Assembly (NCBI GenBank): GCA_032719365.1
Contig: CM064867.1
Coordinates: 43,301,651-43,365,650, forward strand
DNA from: Prinsepia uniflora
Taxonomy: Eukaryota > Streptophyta > Magnoliopsida > Rosales > Rosaceae
Direction of reading: 5' to 3'
Length of the DNA stretch: 64,000 bases
The stretch's first letter is position 1, and the number at the start of each line of letters is the position of its first letter. Of the stretch, positions 46,294 through 59,500 are shown piece by piece. Under the pieces are notes generated by a model, which saw only the letters and a program-made list of their open reading frames with translations, had not been told where the DNA came from and did no database searches. The position numbers were made by a program, and so were the translations under genes.

Positions 46294-49293
46294 TGTAACG
46301 ACCCGTCCCAAATTCCTAGATTAGATTAGTGACTAATCACGATTAGTGAGGCTAATCCGTGATTAGTAGAGCGAAATCGGACGAACGGTGCGAAATGACC
46401 GTTTTGCCCCTGATGGTGGCAAAACGTTGACTTTTTAATCGGGCAGTCAAATGGACTTTGACCGATGACCGTGACGTAGTTCGTGACGTCCCGAGTTCAT
46501 AGACAGGTGGCACGTTCAATTCCGACGTTCGGGGAGGAAGTTATGACGTTCGGAAGTGTAGGGGCATTTTGGTAATTTGGGTGAATAGGAGGTCAAAAGT
46601 TGACTTTTTGACCGGGAGGTCCGATGGCCGAGGGCCGAAGACCATTACGTAGATAAGGACGATACGAATCCGTAGACAGGCGGCACGTTGAATTCGGACG
46701 TTCGACGGCGAAGTTACGGTTCACGGAAGTTCCCGGTTACTATTCACGATGACACGTTTTACGAGACAAAAAGTGCAGTTTTGTCTCTAGTGGGCCCAGA
46801 TATTTGCTGGAGGCCCAATGGATGAGTGACAAGTGTCACCCATCCAATGGACACCAATTTCATTCATGCATCTTCCATTTCCTCTTCATCGATCATTTTC
46901 TTCGTTTTTCCCTAAACCAAAACCGATCCACCATTCTCACCCAAATCCAAACCCATGACCCTAGGACCAAGACTGAGAGGCAGAGAGGGGGAAGAAGACC
47001 GGATGGAGGTGGCTGGACGGCTGGAACCGCCGTGGGCGGTGGCTGGAGCCCAGAACCCGAGCGGGTACCCGGTAAGCCCGATAAACCCATTTTTCTTCTA
47101 TTTTTCGATTTAGACATTATGGTTGCTATTAGTTGATTAGGATGAGTTTATTGAGGTTGTAGGAAGGTGTAGAGGGTGTTTTGGACGACGATGAAGGGCT
47201 GAGCAGCCCTGGGTGCAATCGGGAAAATTGAACCGTGAGGTTCAAAATTGAACCGTGGATTCTCGTGAGTTTTAGGGGTTCTAATTAATTGGGTTAGGTT
47301 CCTAGGACGATTATAGGAAGGTTAGGATTGATTAGGATTGAAAACGGTGAAAAACTGGGCCGGAATGAGCCTGGACCGGTTACGCCGGTCCAAGTTGCAG
47401 GAAAAATCGGACCGGTCTGACCGATGTAGGGGATGACTGATGACGTCATCCTGATGACGTCATCATGTCAGGGATGACGTCATCATGTCAGATCTGACAA
47501 TGTCAGACTGACATGTCAGACAGTGGGCCAATGGGAGCGTGACACGTGTCACTGTCAGGGGCTGTCAGTGATGACGTCATGCTGACGTCAGCGATGACGT
47601 CAGCAGGTACTGTAGCAGGCGCGTGAAGCCCACGCGCAGCCACTTCAGGCGGCGCGTGAGGGCGCGTGGCAGGGAATCTGGGGAAGGTTCCAACATGTGA
47701 AATCATCTATTCGATGTAACGAACATTTTGAGACTGGTTTCGTGTCGATCGGACACCGTCTCGATATGTTTCGGGGCATCGGAAGGTTTAGGTTCGGGAT
47801 TAAAAATAGTTAAAAATACGGGAAAATTACGGGGCTTTGGTAGGAGGTTAATTAAGTAGTTAGTAACCTTCTATTACGATTTGGACAGGTTTGGGAGTCC
47901 CGGTGACGGTGATAGGCTCAGGGAGCCGTATGGCACGCAAATCGAGGCGGCAGCTCGGACGGTCTGTGAGTGGACCTTGTTTTCTAAATTGGTGCATGCA
48001 TAAATGTTTATTATATGTTTTATTACTTGTTTGATGATGCCATGGGTGCATTTGTATGTGGTTACGTATACGCACGTATTTCGAGGTTTCGGCCTTATAC
48101 GGTGCTTATACGGGTCTGTATTTCTTTATTGATTTAAATGAACTGAATTTGGATTTCAAAATGATAAACTCGGGTATGAGACCCATTTGGTTTTGTCTCG
48201 GGCATATGACCTCAGATTCCGGGCACGGTGCCCAGTTGGTGTCCTATGTTCGGGTACGAGACCCAGTCACTTTACGGTTTTGATTTCAGGTCAGGGAACC
48301 TTAAATGGATTCCCAGGTTCATGACGGTTTATGGGAACCGGCATGAACCCTTGTTATGGTATCATGGTTCATGAAGGTTTATGGGAACCGGCATGAACCC
48401 TTGTTGGTTATTACGGTACATGACGGTTTACGGGAACCGGCATGTTACCTGGTTATGTTATTACGGTACATGACGGTTTATGGGAACCGGCATGTTACCT
48501 GATTATGGATATTATGGATCATGACGGTTCAGGGGAACCGGTCATGAATGTTTATGTTATGTATATATATGTTCGTCTACTTTCCTTTACTTCTATTATC
48601 TCCTCCGGGGAGGGTCGTTGGCCTGGGTGGACCCCGGAGTAGTCACGGAGCACCGACTGAGTGGAGTCACCCCCCAGTTGGGTTCCTTACTCTCAGGAAG
48701 GCTATGATTACTATTACCTCGGGTAGGGTCAGTGGTCTGCGGACATTGATCTTGACTTTGAGATGACTCGGATTGAGACCCGGGTAGCGCGCGCGTGGCT
48801 TTGGATACCGTGACAGGATTGGTTGTGTGACTTATATATATGTATGTGATGGATATATGATATATGATATGTGGTGTGTACAGGTGTGCACAGGATTTGG
48901 GCAGTGGCCCGTATGGTCGTTTTCATTGTGGTCCTTTCGACCTTGATTTATATCTGCTTTGGGCTTAGTCCCACATATGGTTTGTTTTGGATAAATGGTT
49001 TTCGAATGCATGCATGCTTTTTAGTGGAGGGTACAAATGTCGTCCTTATTAAACGTTTTTATAAACTTTTGTTTTGTCCACTCACAGTTTTTAATGTTTT
49101 GACTGCCCTTCAGGTTGACATCGGATGTGGACTGTAGCAGAGACCGAGATATCACATGCCTCCTCCGGATCCTGGCGTACTCTGATAGCCCGGGAGGGCA
49201 AAGGTCAGAAATATCCCTTGTCTGACACTTCGTGTCAGACGGGAGCAGGGTCATCCCGCACTAATCCGGGGGGGATTGGGATGGGTCCTGTCA
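46294..49293 (+). repeat. 3' LTR of B (3000 bp)
   Basis: Same layout as the 5' LTR but with five CATGACGGTT hairpins (48315-48548) instead of six, which accounts for the 50-bp length difference. LTR-end hairpin at 49220-49240. Confidence 0.94.
47441..47602 (+). promoter_or_regulatory. Cluster of six TGACGTCA sites (3' LTR of B)
   Basis: Identical copy of the 5' LTR cluster, displaced by 6368 bp. As part of a 3' LTR it could act on sequence downstream. Confidence 0.6.
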
Positions 49294-49659
49294 CTTGTAT
49301 TTACGGAACTTGGGGTTGTGACCCTATTGATGGATGTTTTAACATATATTATTGGATAAATGGTTTTACTATGCAAGCATGCTTTTTAGTGGAGGGTATA
49401 AAGGTCTTCGTATGGAAATGTTTTTATAAAATCTTTATTTTTGTCCACTCACAACCTTTCTGTTTTTAATACCCTTCAGGTTGACAGCGGATGTGGACTG
49501 TAGCAGAGATCGAGATATCACATGCCTCCTCCGGATCCTGGCGTACTCTGATAGCCCGGGAGGGCAAAGGTCGGAAATATCCCTTGTCTGACACTTCGTG
49601 TCAGACGGGAGCAGGGTCATCCCGCACTAATCCCGGGGGGATTGGGATGGGTCCTGTCA
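49294..49659 (+). repeat. 5' LTR of A, second part
   Basis: It begins with the duplicated CTTGT, contains the second bracket arm (near 49445) and the LTR-end hairpin (49586-49606), and ends GGGTCCTGTCA. Confidence 0.92.
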
Positions 49660-49662
49660 ACG

Positions 49663-49674
49663 TGGTATCAGAGC
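49663..49674 (+). other. Primer-binding site of A
   Basis: TGGTATCAGAGC, complementary to the 3' end of initiator-Met tRNA, starts 3 nt after the LTR end. Confidence 0.9.
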
Positions 49675-52600
49675 GGGGTTGTCTCTATTCGAGCAACCGT
49701 GTAGCTTTTGGGGTATGTACGCAGGTCGAGGATGTGATATCTCATTGGGCTGCAGTCCATGGTCAACCTGATTGTCGGGGTGCCGGTACGATAGTTAGTA
49801 GGATTGGCAAGCCTTGGTTCGGCACTCGATGCCGGGGTTTCCATGGTTCTGTCAGGGTTGGCAGTGTGGAACCCTACGGAAGGCTTAACGTAGTATTACG
49901 TTAGAGTTTTGGATCGTGAGACGGTTAGTTGGGATCGTCTTCACGATGTCGTAGGATCGATTCCGACGACTGGTTAGGAGTGTGAGCATTAGATGGTCAG
50001 AATATGTTGAGTAAAATGGATCTACTGCAGTCGGCAGTTGGCAGCCGGATTCGAGAAATTCTGGTTGGACTTACGGTAGGATTGGATTGATGTCCTTGCG
50101 ATGTCAAGACCGCGGGGTCGGTCAGATCGTGGATTTTACTGCCTTAGGCAGTTGGGTTCAGAGTGACCCTAGGGCTTGATTGTGGAACCCTACCGTATGT
50201 GTATGGTTCGGAAATGTGAGTTGACGAGTGGTGTGACTTTGACGACTATTCGGATTTGGGGTTCGTTAGTCGGTCTAGTCATATCAGCTTGTGTTGGGAC
50301 TGCACTTCGCAGTCGAGGTTGTACTTATCGGTTAGACCTAGTAGGTTGTCGTGCTACATTAGTTGTGATGGATTGTTGGTACAACTACAGTCGTGGATGA
50401 CCTGGTAGACGACAATAGTTTAGTCGAGTTGCGACTGGTTAGAGTTTGGTTGGACAGGTTACCAGGGTTGGTACTTGTCGATGGAATCCCTGAGTGGGAT
50501 ACAGAGTAGTTGGTACAGACAGTTGATTCCGTTGGATGCGGAGTCTGGATGTCTAGTCGTTAGGTCTGCACGAGGTTGAGGCAGACGCTACTATCAATAG
50601 ACGTAGTCAAATTTTATCTGGTTGAGTAGACTCAGGTTGTCGTGACGATTGTGACGATGGGATTGTCAGTCGTGACGATGGTACGAGGTGCGTGAATAAC
50701 GCATATGTGTGAGTAGTGATTCTGGATTCGACTTGGTTACGGTTGAGTGCGATCGCAAAATGAGACGGGGACGTACGGGGGACGTTTCCTCTTCTCGTAT
50801 GAGTTGTCAGGGTAACTATACCCAGAGGTGTTGGGTACGAAGGAGGCAGAGTTTCTCCTATTCGAGTAAAGGTACGGGATTATCGTTCGGTATGAGCGGA
50901 GATCCAGAGTTGTCTGCTTGGCACACTTTGTGCTGATGCTGACAGGTGGTGTACTGGTACTAGTGCTGGTGCTGGTGCCGGTGATTGTGATGACGGTGAG
51001 TTACGAGTCAGGATGTGCCTCCGACGTGATGGGCTTATGATTGGTATCTGTGGTTCGGGAGTGAATCACGGATAATGACGGACTGGATAGGATCCAGCGG
51101 TAGTTGAGGAGTGAGGATCGAGTATTATCATGACGGATTAGTGACCGGTTGGTCAGACTCGTTCTGTCGCGGGGTTTAGCGACCAATTGGTCAGAATTAG
51201 TCAGAATTGGTTAGATATGGTGGTTTGCAGAGATTTGACTGCAGATCACAGCAGGGGGGCTGTTGTGACTTTTCAGTCGAGTGGTACATCAAATTAAGAT
51301 GAATTGACATCCTTTTGGATGTACATATACGGTCGTAAATGGGCATGTGTCCATAACCAGTCTAACGGGGACACGTGGTTGATGTCCGGGTATGTTGTTT
51401 CCAATCTGGTTGGAACTTCAAAATCGCGAGAGGTTGCGATTGAGGTGACGAGATGAATGCGGGTTTTCCGCATTGGTATTGGGTATGTCGAAGTCGTTTG
51501 GGTGACTTCTCAGGTTCTACCATAATTGATGGTGGTAGAGGATGTAGATGTTATTGATGTTGTTGGTTGCCACTAGTACACTGATCGTGTATTGGTTGGT
51601 GGACTCGTGATTGTCTTGGGTCATCAGGTGAAATGAGTATATCGAAGTTAGGTGACTGAGATTTCTCATTTCCTGCTTGGTGGCAGACGAGGTTGGTTTA
51701 CGTGACGTGGTGAATGCAGCGAGTTTGGTTGTATTCACATAGGATGAATTTTGATGTCATAGTCTTGTATCATCTTTGATTTTCCTCGGTGGAATGACAA
51801 GGATCGATACGAGAAAATCAGTGAGAACCCACAGTCTCGGCGTGTCTCGGCGTTGACTAATCTATTTAAGATGTGGGAAACGGTTGAGGACTTTGGACGT
51901 CGTGACGATCGGGGATCGCGACGTCTATGGTCGGTTGACGTAGTGTTGGATCTGGATCGTGATTTGGATGATCCAGATAGGTGGGGAGTTTATCACTCTT
52001 ACTTGGATGTTGAGTGAAGCATGATTGGACTGAACTTCTTTTCGAGGTAAGTCCCATATGGCTTATTACTCGCCTGAGTAGTTGTCCGAGGAGTAGGTGT
52101 CTGACGAAGTCGGGTTTTGTCAGACTTGGTGTTGTGTGTGATGTCGTGATTGGCTTCCCTATGAAGTCAATCGATTGTGTTGTGGTAATCGGTCGAACAG
52201 GTATCCGATAGGTTCGGATATGGTGCGTCTCGGTAGACGAGAACGAGATTTCAGGTTTTGGAATCAGATTTCTGGATGACGATTCAGGATTTGATTTTGG
52301 AACTTGAAAGAGGATTTCTGTATTTGGGTTTTGGAATCGGATTCTGGGTGACGATTTAGGATTTGATTCTAGAGCTTGACTGTAGATTTTCTTTTTATGG
52401 ATTTGGGTTCGAAATGGTTATTCCAAATGCCGGTTTACGGAATGATGATTTCGGATTCGAATTTGGACATGTTTATGGATATGATTTCTGGGTTTGGATT
52501 CGAGATTTCTTACGAAATTGCGGATTCGGATTCGAATTTGGAAATAGATAATGGGTTGGAGTTTCGATTTGTCTAGATCGGACAGATGGACTCCATAATT

Positions 52601-53264
52601 GAAACGTGATTGACTACAACCTAGGTGGTTGTAGGCTGATTGATGGGTAGATGTACGTACCTTGTTCATTGTTCGAGGTACGACATCGGGCAGACTTGGG
52701 ATGTCTGGTGACGGTATATAGGATATACCAGTGGTACGTGGTGAGCGTGTTGGTAGTCGGCTTAGTTCCGATACCATTGGATTAGTCGAGGTCGTGAACT
52801 AGACATTGGATACTGTGCATTGGGTCATAGTACTTCTGATGGGTAGTTACACACAGGTCGATTGAATTGTTTGGTGGTGTATACTCATGGTTGAGTAAGT
52901 TGGTGGTTAGTGTAACCACAAGTGTATCGTGTTAGTCTTGACTGACGACTGTCAAGTGGTGACAGTTTGTCGAAGGTGTCAGCGTGGCTCGTTGAGTGAG
53001 GTCTGATGACTCCCAGTAGGAGTAGACGCTAGGATAGATTAGCGTTTGAGAAAGGAATCATCGAGTTGAGAAGTGGTGTCGATTCGGAGCATATGGCTAC
53101 TGTCATTCGAAGTGGTCGAGTGTAGTCGATACGACATGAGTGTTAGGGGTACGTCTGGGTGCGGACGAGTACGTATTACTCTGGTTAGTTGGTATACGAG
53201 TGTACACGTGTTGCGAGGTTGATTCTACTTTCCACGAGCTGGATATGGAATCAGGATAGTTGGA

Positions 53265-53354
53265 GTTTCGAGAATGAAACTAATTAAGGAGGGAAGAACG
53301 GTAGAATTAGGTCGGTTGGAATTTCGAGGACGAAATTAATTAAGGAGGGAAGGT
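53265..53354 (+). other. Polypurine tract of A, duplicated module
   Basis: GGAGTTTCGAGAATGAAAC..AATTAAGGAGGGAAG is followed 57 bp later by GGAATTTCGAGGACGAAAT..AATTAAGGAGGGAAGG, immediately before the 3' LTR. The second is in the functional position. Confidence 0.8.
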
Positions 53355-56321
53355 TGTAACGACCCGTCCCAAATTCCATGATTAGATTAGTGACTAATCA
53401 CGATTAGTGAGGCTAATCCGTGATTAGTAGAGCGAGATCGGACGAACGATGCGAAGTGACCGTTTTGCCCCTGGTGGTGGCAAAACGTTGACTTTTCAAT
53501 CGGGCAGTCAAATGGACTTTGACCGATGACCGTGACGTAGTTCGTGACGTCACGAGTTCATAGACAGGTGGCACGTTCAATTCCGACGTTCGGGGAGGAA
53601 GTTATGACGTTCGGAAGTTTAGGGGCATTTTGGTAATTTGGGTGAATAGGAGGTTAAAAGTTGACTTTTTGACCGGGAGGTCCGATGGCCGAGGGCCGAA
53701 GACCGTTACGTAGATGAGGACGACACGAATCCGTAGACAGGCGGCACGTCGAATTCGGACGTTCGACGGCGAAGTTACGGTTCACGGAAGTTCCCGGTCA
53801 CTATTCACGATGACACGTTTTACGAGACAAAAAGTGTAGTTTGTCTCTAGTGGGCCCAGATATTTACTGGAGGCCCAATGGATGAGTGACAAGTGTCACC
53901 CATCCACTGGCCACCATTCCTCCATTCATGCATCTACCATCCCTTCATCGATCATTTATCTTCCTTCCACCCAAACACCAAACTGATCCATTCTCCCTCC
54001 CCAATCCAAAACTGAACCCCACTAATCATGACTGAGAGGCCAGGAGCATGCAAGGATGAAGGGTGGATGATGGTGGCCGGCTGGAAGCCACTCCGCCGTG
54101 GACGGCGGCCTTGAACCCGAGAAGATTACCCGGTTAGGCCCAAAACCCATTTAAATTCGATTTTTGCATTAGGGCCTGTTTTGGATGGTTTGGTTGAGTT
54201 TGTTGGGGTATTAGGAAGTTGTTAAGGTGTTTTGGAGGGTGGTTCACGGAGGAGGAGGCCGTGGGAGCGGCCGGGAAAAAAAGAACCGTGAGGTTCATTT
54301 TGGAACCATAGGTTTAGGCGAGTTTTGATTGGTTTCGTTGATTGGGATAGATTGGAAATGAGAAAATAGGAATTTAGGAATTAAAATGGAAGAAAACGGA
54401 CGAAAAACGAAGAGTGTAGGGCCTTGGACCGGTCACGCCGGTCCAGGCGGACCGGAATTGCAGAGAAAACCGGACCGGCCCGGTCGGACCGGTTCGATCG
54501 AAGGAGGACGACGGGCACTGTAGCGGCGCGTGAGGCCCACACGCAGGCAACTTCCAGTGGCGCGTGTGGGCGCGTGCTAGGGGTTTTGGGGATGTGTTCA
54601 ACATACGAAATCATCTATTCGATGTAACGAACATTTTGGGACTGGTTTCGAGTCGATCGGACACCGTCTCGATATGTTTCGGGGCATCGGAAGGTTTAGG
54701 TTCGGGATTAAAAATAGTTAAAAATACGGGAAAATTACGGGGCTTTAGGGAGGAGTTATATAAGTAGTTAGTAACCCTCTAAATTAATTTGGACAGGTTT
54801 GGAAGTCCCGGTGATGGTGATCGGCTCGGGGAGCCGTATGGCACGCGTATCGAGACGCGGCTTCGGATGGTCTGTGAGTGGACCTTGTTTTCTAAATTGG
54901 TGCATGCATAAATGTTTATTATATGTTTTAAATACTTGTTTGTGTTTCCATGAGTGCATTTGGATGTGTGGTTACGTATAGGCACGTATTTCGAGGTTTC
55001 GGCCCTATACGGTGCCTATACGGGGCTGTAGGTCTTTATTGGTCTAAATGAAATGGTTTTGGATTTCCAAAAGGATAATGAATTTGATTTGATAATGTTG
55101 ATTTGGATATTTGTGAATTATATGGTTTCACGTATTTCGAGGCGATTTACGTGCTTGCACGTAAATCGAGGTTTTTCGGTTTTACTCCGATTTTCCATTC
55201 TTATGGTCTTGGAAATGATTTCATGAAATAATTTTGGATTTGAAAAGGTAATTCTCGGACTTGAGGTCCATTTGATTTACGGAATCGGGCCGGAGGCCCA
55301 ATTGGTTTACGATTCGGACCGGGGGTCCAGTTTCTATGTGAATTCGGGCCTAGTGCCCAATTATGTGTTACAAATGGATTTATGGGTCATGACGGTTTAT
55401 GGGAACCGGCATGAACCCTTGAAATGGATTTACGGGTCATGACGGTTTATGGGAACCGGCATGAACCCATGAAAGGATTTTATGGTTCATGACGGCTTAT
55501 GGGGGCCGGGCATGAATCCTGGAAAGATTTAAAGAATGATTTCAAGAGGCTTTTCATATTCCATCCTTTATATATGATTGTCTCCTCCGGGGAGGGTCGT
55601 TGGCCTGGGTGGACCCCGGAGTAGTCACGGAGCACTGACTGAGTGGAGTCGCCCCCCAGTTGGGTTCCTTACTCTCAGGATGGGCATGGTTTGTTACCTT
55701 CAGGGAGGGTCCTTGATCTACGGACATTGACCTGGGTGGACCCTGGAGAGACTTGGGTTTGAGACCCCGGTTAGCACCCGTGTAGCTTTATTTTACCGTG
55801 ACAGGTTCTGGATATGAATATATTGGATAAACATGGTTTCAATCGGTTTGGGAAAACTGTGTTTTATGATGATAAATGGATTTGGGCTGAGATCCCACAT
55901 ATGTTTACTATGTTCTGGTTTTCTGTAAATTGGTTTTGGGCAGGAGCCCGTGAGACTTGTATTTACGGAACTTGGGGTTGTGACCCTATTGATGGATGTT
56001 TTAACATATATTATTGGATAAATGGTTTTACTATGCATGCATGCTTTTTAGTGGAGGGTATAAAGGTCTTCTTATGGAAATGTTTTTATAAAATCTTTAT
56101 TTTTGTCCACTCACAACCTTTCTGTTTTTAATACCCTTCAGGTTGACAGCGGATGTGGACTGTAGCAGAGATCGAGATATCACATGCCTCCTCTGGATCC
56201 TGGCATACTCTGATAGCCCGGGAGGGCAAAGGTCGGAAATATCCCTTGTCTGACACTTCGTGTCAGACGGGAGCAGGGTCATCCCGCACTAATCCCGGGG
56301 GGATTGGGATGGGTCCTGTCA
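53355..56321 (+). repeat. 3' LTR of A (2967 bp)
   Basis: Uninterrupted copy of the A LTR and the reference for reconstructing the one split by B. The junction at 55956-55960 reads straight through GAGACTTGTATTTACGG. Bracket arms are at 54872-54883 and 56105-56116, the LTR-end hairpin at 56248-56268. Confidence 0.93.
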
Positions 56322-56416
56322 CGAGGTATGAATTATCCATTTTCTGACACTTTGTGTCAAACGGGAGGATGGCACATCTCGAGTTAATCCCAGAGGGATT
56401 AGGATGGGTTGTGTCA
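56322..56416 (+). repeat. 3' LTR of C, terminal part
   Basis: It begins with the duplicated CGAGG and ends GGATGGGTTGTGTCA. It carries a mutated LTR-end hairpin CTGACAC-TTT-GTGTCAA (56342-56362). Confidence 0.8.
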
Positions 56417-56522
56417 GCCAGGCTCGACTTTTGAGACCACTAACCAACACAAACCTCGAGGAGGATTATCCACAACCATCACAATAATCAGAACATATTA
56501 AATCACGATCACCAAGAAACCA
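56417..56522 (-). repeat. LTR of E, middle piece between C and F
   Basis: It continues the GGCTCGAC..GAGACC repeat units interrupted at 19295. The first bases GCCAG match GCCCG at 19291-19295 in four of five positions, the probable target-site duplication of C. Confidence 0.65.
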
Positions 56523-59500
56523 CACAACCCATCCCAATCCCCCCGGGATTTACACGGGATGTGTCATGATCCCGTCTGACACGAAGTGTCAGACAAGGGA
56601 TAAATTAAAACCTTCAGCCCAACCGGCTTCCAGAGCGCGCCAGGATCCGGTGGAGGAGTGTGATGTCTCGATCTCTACTACAGTCTGCATCCGTGATCAA
56701 CCTGAAGGGCATTAAAACCAGAAAAACACTATGAGTGGACGAAAATAAATGAGTTCATAAACACATATTTCATAAAGACATTTATGCCATTCATTAAAAA
56801 GAAGCAAGCGTACGAAAACCATTTATCCAAATAACCATTATTAGGGTCTCCACCCCAAATTCCGTAAATCCAAGTCATACGGGCTCCTGCCCAAATCCAT
56901 TTACTAAAATCCCTAATCATAACAAACATATATCGGAACTCAGCCCAAATCCATTTATTATTCAAAAAACACAATTTCGCAAATCCAAGAAATCATGTTT
57001 ACCATATATCATATAACCAATCCTGTCACAGTTTCTAAAGCTACGTGCGTGCTACCCTGGGTCTCAAATCCCAAGTCTCCCCAGGGTCCACCAAGGTCAA
57101 TGTCCGCAGATCAATGACCCTCCCTAGGGGTTATAATCCATAATTGCGTTCCTGAGAGTAAGGTACCCAACGGGGCGACTCCACTTAGTTAGTGCTTCGT
57201 GACTACTCAGGTGTCCACCCAGGCCAACGACACTCCCCGGAGGAGACAATCCATAAATATATAAGGATGGTTTATGAAAAACCATTTTGAAATCATTCTC
57301 GAAACCTTTCAAGGGTTCATGCTCAGTCCCCATAAACTTTCATAAACTAGAAATCAATTTATGGGTCCCCGACGTGAAATCACAATCGTAAACCATAACT
57401 GGGCCCCAAGCCCGAATTCATAAACCAAATGGGCCTCATGCCCGATTTTGTACACCAAATGGGCCTCCTGCCCTATTTTGTAACCTAACTGGGCCCCAAG
57501 CCTGATTCGTAAATCAACTGGGCCTCGAGCCCGATACGCAAATCAACTGGGCCTCGGGCCCGATGCGTAAGCTAACTGGGCCTCCGACTCGATGCCTTGT
57601 TAAATCAAATGAACTTCAAGTCCGATAGTTCATAAAACAAATGGGTCTCGTGCCCGATTCCATATTTTCAAATCCGAAATCAGTTCACGAACCAATTGGG
57701 CCTCTAGCCCGATAACGTGACTAAATGGACTTCGATTCCTAGGGTTTCTAAAAAAAATGGGTCCCGAGCCCGAGTTTATCTTTTCAAATTCAAAACGATT
57801 TCACTAAACCATTATCAAAACCATAAGCAAGTCTAATCAGTGCGAAACCATAAACCTCGATTTACGTGCAAATACATAAATTGCCTCGAAATACATGAAA
57901 TTATATAAATCACCAATCCATAATCATCATGATAGATATCATATCTATAAAATATATAAAACATTTATGCATGCATCACAATTTAGAAATCAAGGTCCAC
58001 TCACAGACCTCCTACGATGCCGCCTCAATTTACGTGTTGTAAGCCTCCCCGGGCTAATCACTGTCACCGGCACTCCCAAACCTGTCTAAATAATATTATA
58101 GGGTGACTAACTACCTCATTAACGTCTCATTGAAGCTCTGTAATTTTCCCAAATTTTTAACTATTTTTAAACTCGGTCCTAATCCTTCGGACATCCCGAA
58201 CTATATCGAGATGGTGTCCGATCGACACGAAACCAGCCCCAAAATGTTCGATACATCGAATAGATTAAAAGTCATGTTGAACACTTTCCCAAACTATGCT
58301 TCATGCACCCCCACGTGCCGCCCAAGGGGGCTACACGTGATGTATATGCGCCCTGCACTATTTGTCTTCATCCTCTGCAGACCAGGTGGTTCAGACTGGT
58401 TCAGATCGTTTCGGTCCAACCGAACCGGCGGTCACTGTTCAACCCTGTTTCTCACTCATTTCCGACCCGTTTTCCTCCATTTTAATCCATTTAGGTTTGT
58501 CTAACCATTTCCTATCCATGTAGCCACTTAAAACATGAAAAACAGTTGTGAATCTTACCTTCCCGATCAAGGAATCTCACGGCCAACTTGCATCGCCCAC
58601 CACTGTCGTCTCCGGCCACCTCAGCCTCCATTTCCAATCCCACTCGACCCCTTGCAACCTCAGAAGCATTTTCCAATGATCCAAAACTGTTATCAATCCT
58701 TAAAACAAGATCTGCCATTAATGTATCAAAACCAAACATTTTCGGGGAAAACCACCTACCGTCACCGTCGTGCACGGGCGTGGCCTCCACTATACTCATC
58801 ATAGCATCCTGAAGCCGCTAGGTCCAACCAAAATGATCAACAGCCTCCAAAACTCGAACTATGGCTTTTGGAACCACTTTCGGTCCCTTGCCTCCGAACC
58901 CAGCCACCGTCCACAGCCGTCCACGATGGCTCGACTCGTGGCCATCAGTCGACTCGCCTCGATCTCCCCTCGAAGTTTCATTCAGGTTTCAGAAGCAAAA
59001 GATGACGTTTGAGGGTTGTGAGTATGGTTGTGCCAAGTGTTTGTTTTGAGAGGGAAAATGGTGATCAAGTTTGGAAGTGAACAATGAAAGAAAATGATAG
59101 TTGATGATAAGATGAGGGAGAGATGGACAGTGGAGATGAGAGGGGGAGGTAGAGATGAATGGTGGAGATGGAAAGTGGGTGGGATTAAGTATAAAGTAAT
59201 TAGGATAATAATATTTAATTAAAATTGATACACTTTTTAGGGAAGCCCCCAATGGGATGAGTGACACTTGTCACTCATCCATGGGTCCCACATTATTAAG
59301 TCAACCCAACAGATTTAGCCATGTGTTTTCTGCCTCATAATGCGTGTGTAGTCGAATTGAACTTCTCGTGACCATAACTTCATCATTCGACTTCCAATTT
59401 TGACGTGCCGCCTGTCTACGGACTCGTGGCATTCCGATCTACGTCACGGTCATCGGTCCTCGTACGTTTGACTCCCTGAGTCAAAAGTCAACATTTTACC

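Larger units (their letters stand above)
39926..49293 (+). mobile_element. Element B: youngest nested LARD-type element (9368 bp)
   Basis: Inserted in the 5' LTR of A with an exact CTTGT duplication (39921-39925 and 49294-49298). LTRs are 3050 and 3000 bp. Apart from one 50-bp repeat unit, they differ at roughly twenty positions by eye. The internal region is 3318 bp and non-coding. All cis signals (LTR termini, PBS, PPT) are present. Its LTRs are closely related to those of A and G but carry a unique TGACGTCA cluster. Confidence 0.94.
49660..53354 (+). other. Internal region of A, non-coding
   Basis: 3.7 kb. The longest frame (49491-49904, 137 aa) starts inside the LTR and crosses the primer site; it is not protein-like. 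Long stretches match B's internal region, and shorter ones C and G. A block of degenerate GATTCGGATTTGG repeats lies at 52250-52570. The 3' end carries two tandem pre-PPT/PPT modules (53265-53354). Confidence 0.85.
37320..56321 (+). mobile_element. Element A: LARD-type element, hosting B
   Basis: Target-site duplication CGAGG (37315-37319 and 56322-56326). Each LTR is 2967 bp once B is removed, with roughly twenty differences between the copies by eye (about 0.7 percent), so insertion was recent. The internal region (49660-53354) has a primer-binding site and polypurine tract but no coding domain. Without B the element is about 9.6 kb. Both termini, PBS and PPT are intact, so it could in principle be mobilised by another element's enzymes. 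Confidence 0.92.
19296..56416 (+). mobile_element. Element C: LARD-type element hosting D, A and B
   Basis: The 5' LTR starts TGTAACGACCAGTCCC at 19296 and the 3' LTR ends GGATGGGTTGTGTCA at 56416. The internal region is 31061-34669. D interrupts the 5' LTR and A the 3' LTR. Flanks GCCCG and GCCAG are an imperfect target-site duplication. The LTR copies differ at many positions and by indels, so C is older than A and B. The 5' LTR's last 30 bases and the primer-binding site are missing. Confidence 0.8.

Noticed and set aside
49491..49904. 137-aa frame crossing LTR and primer site of A (also seen as 95 aa in B)
   Set aside because: It is shared by A and B only because the DNA is shared; it crosses the PBS and lacks protein-like features.
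57391..57775. Possible CRISPR-like array (regular short repeats)
   Set aside because: Units vary, spacers are not unique, it lies in a plant LTR and there are no cas genes. It is a hairpin repeat array.
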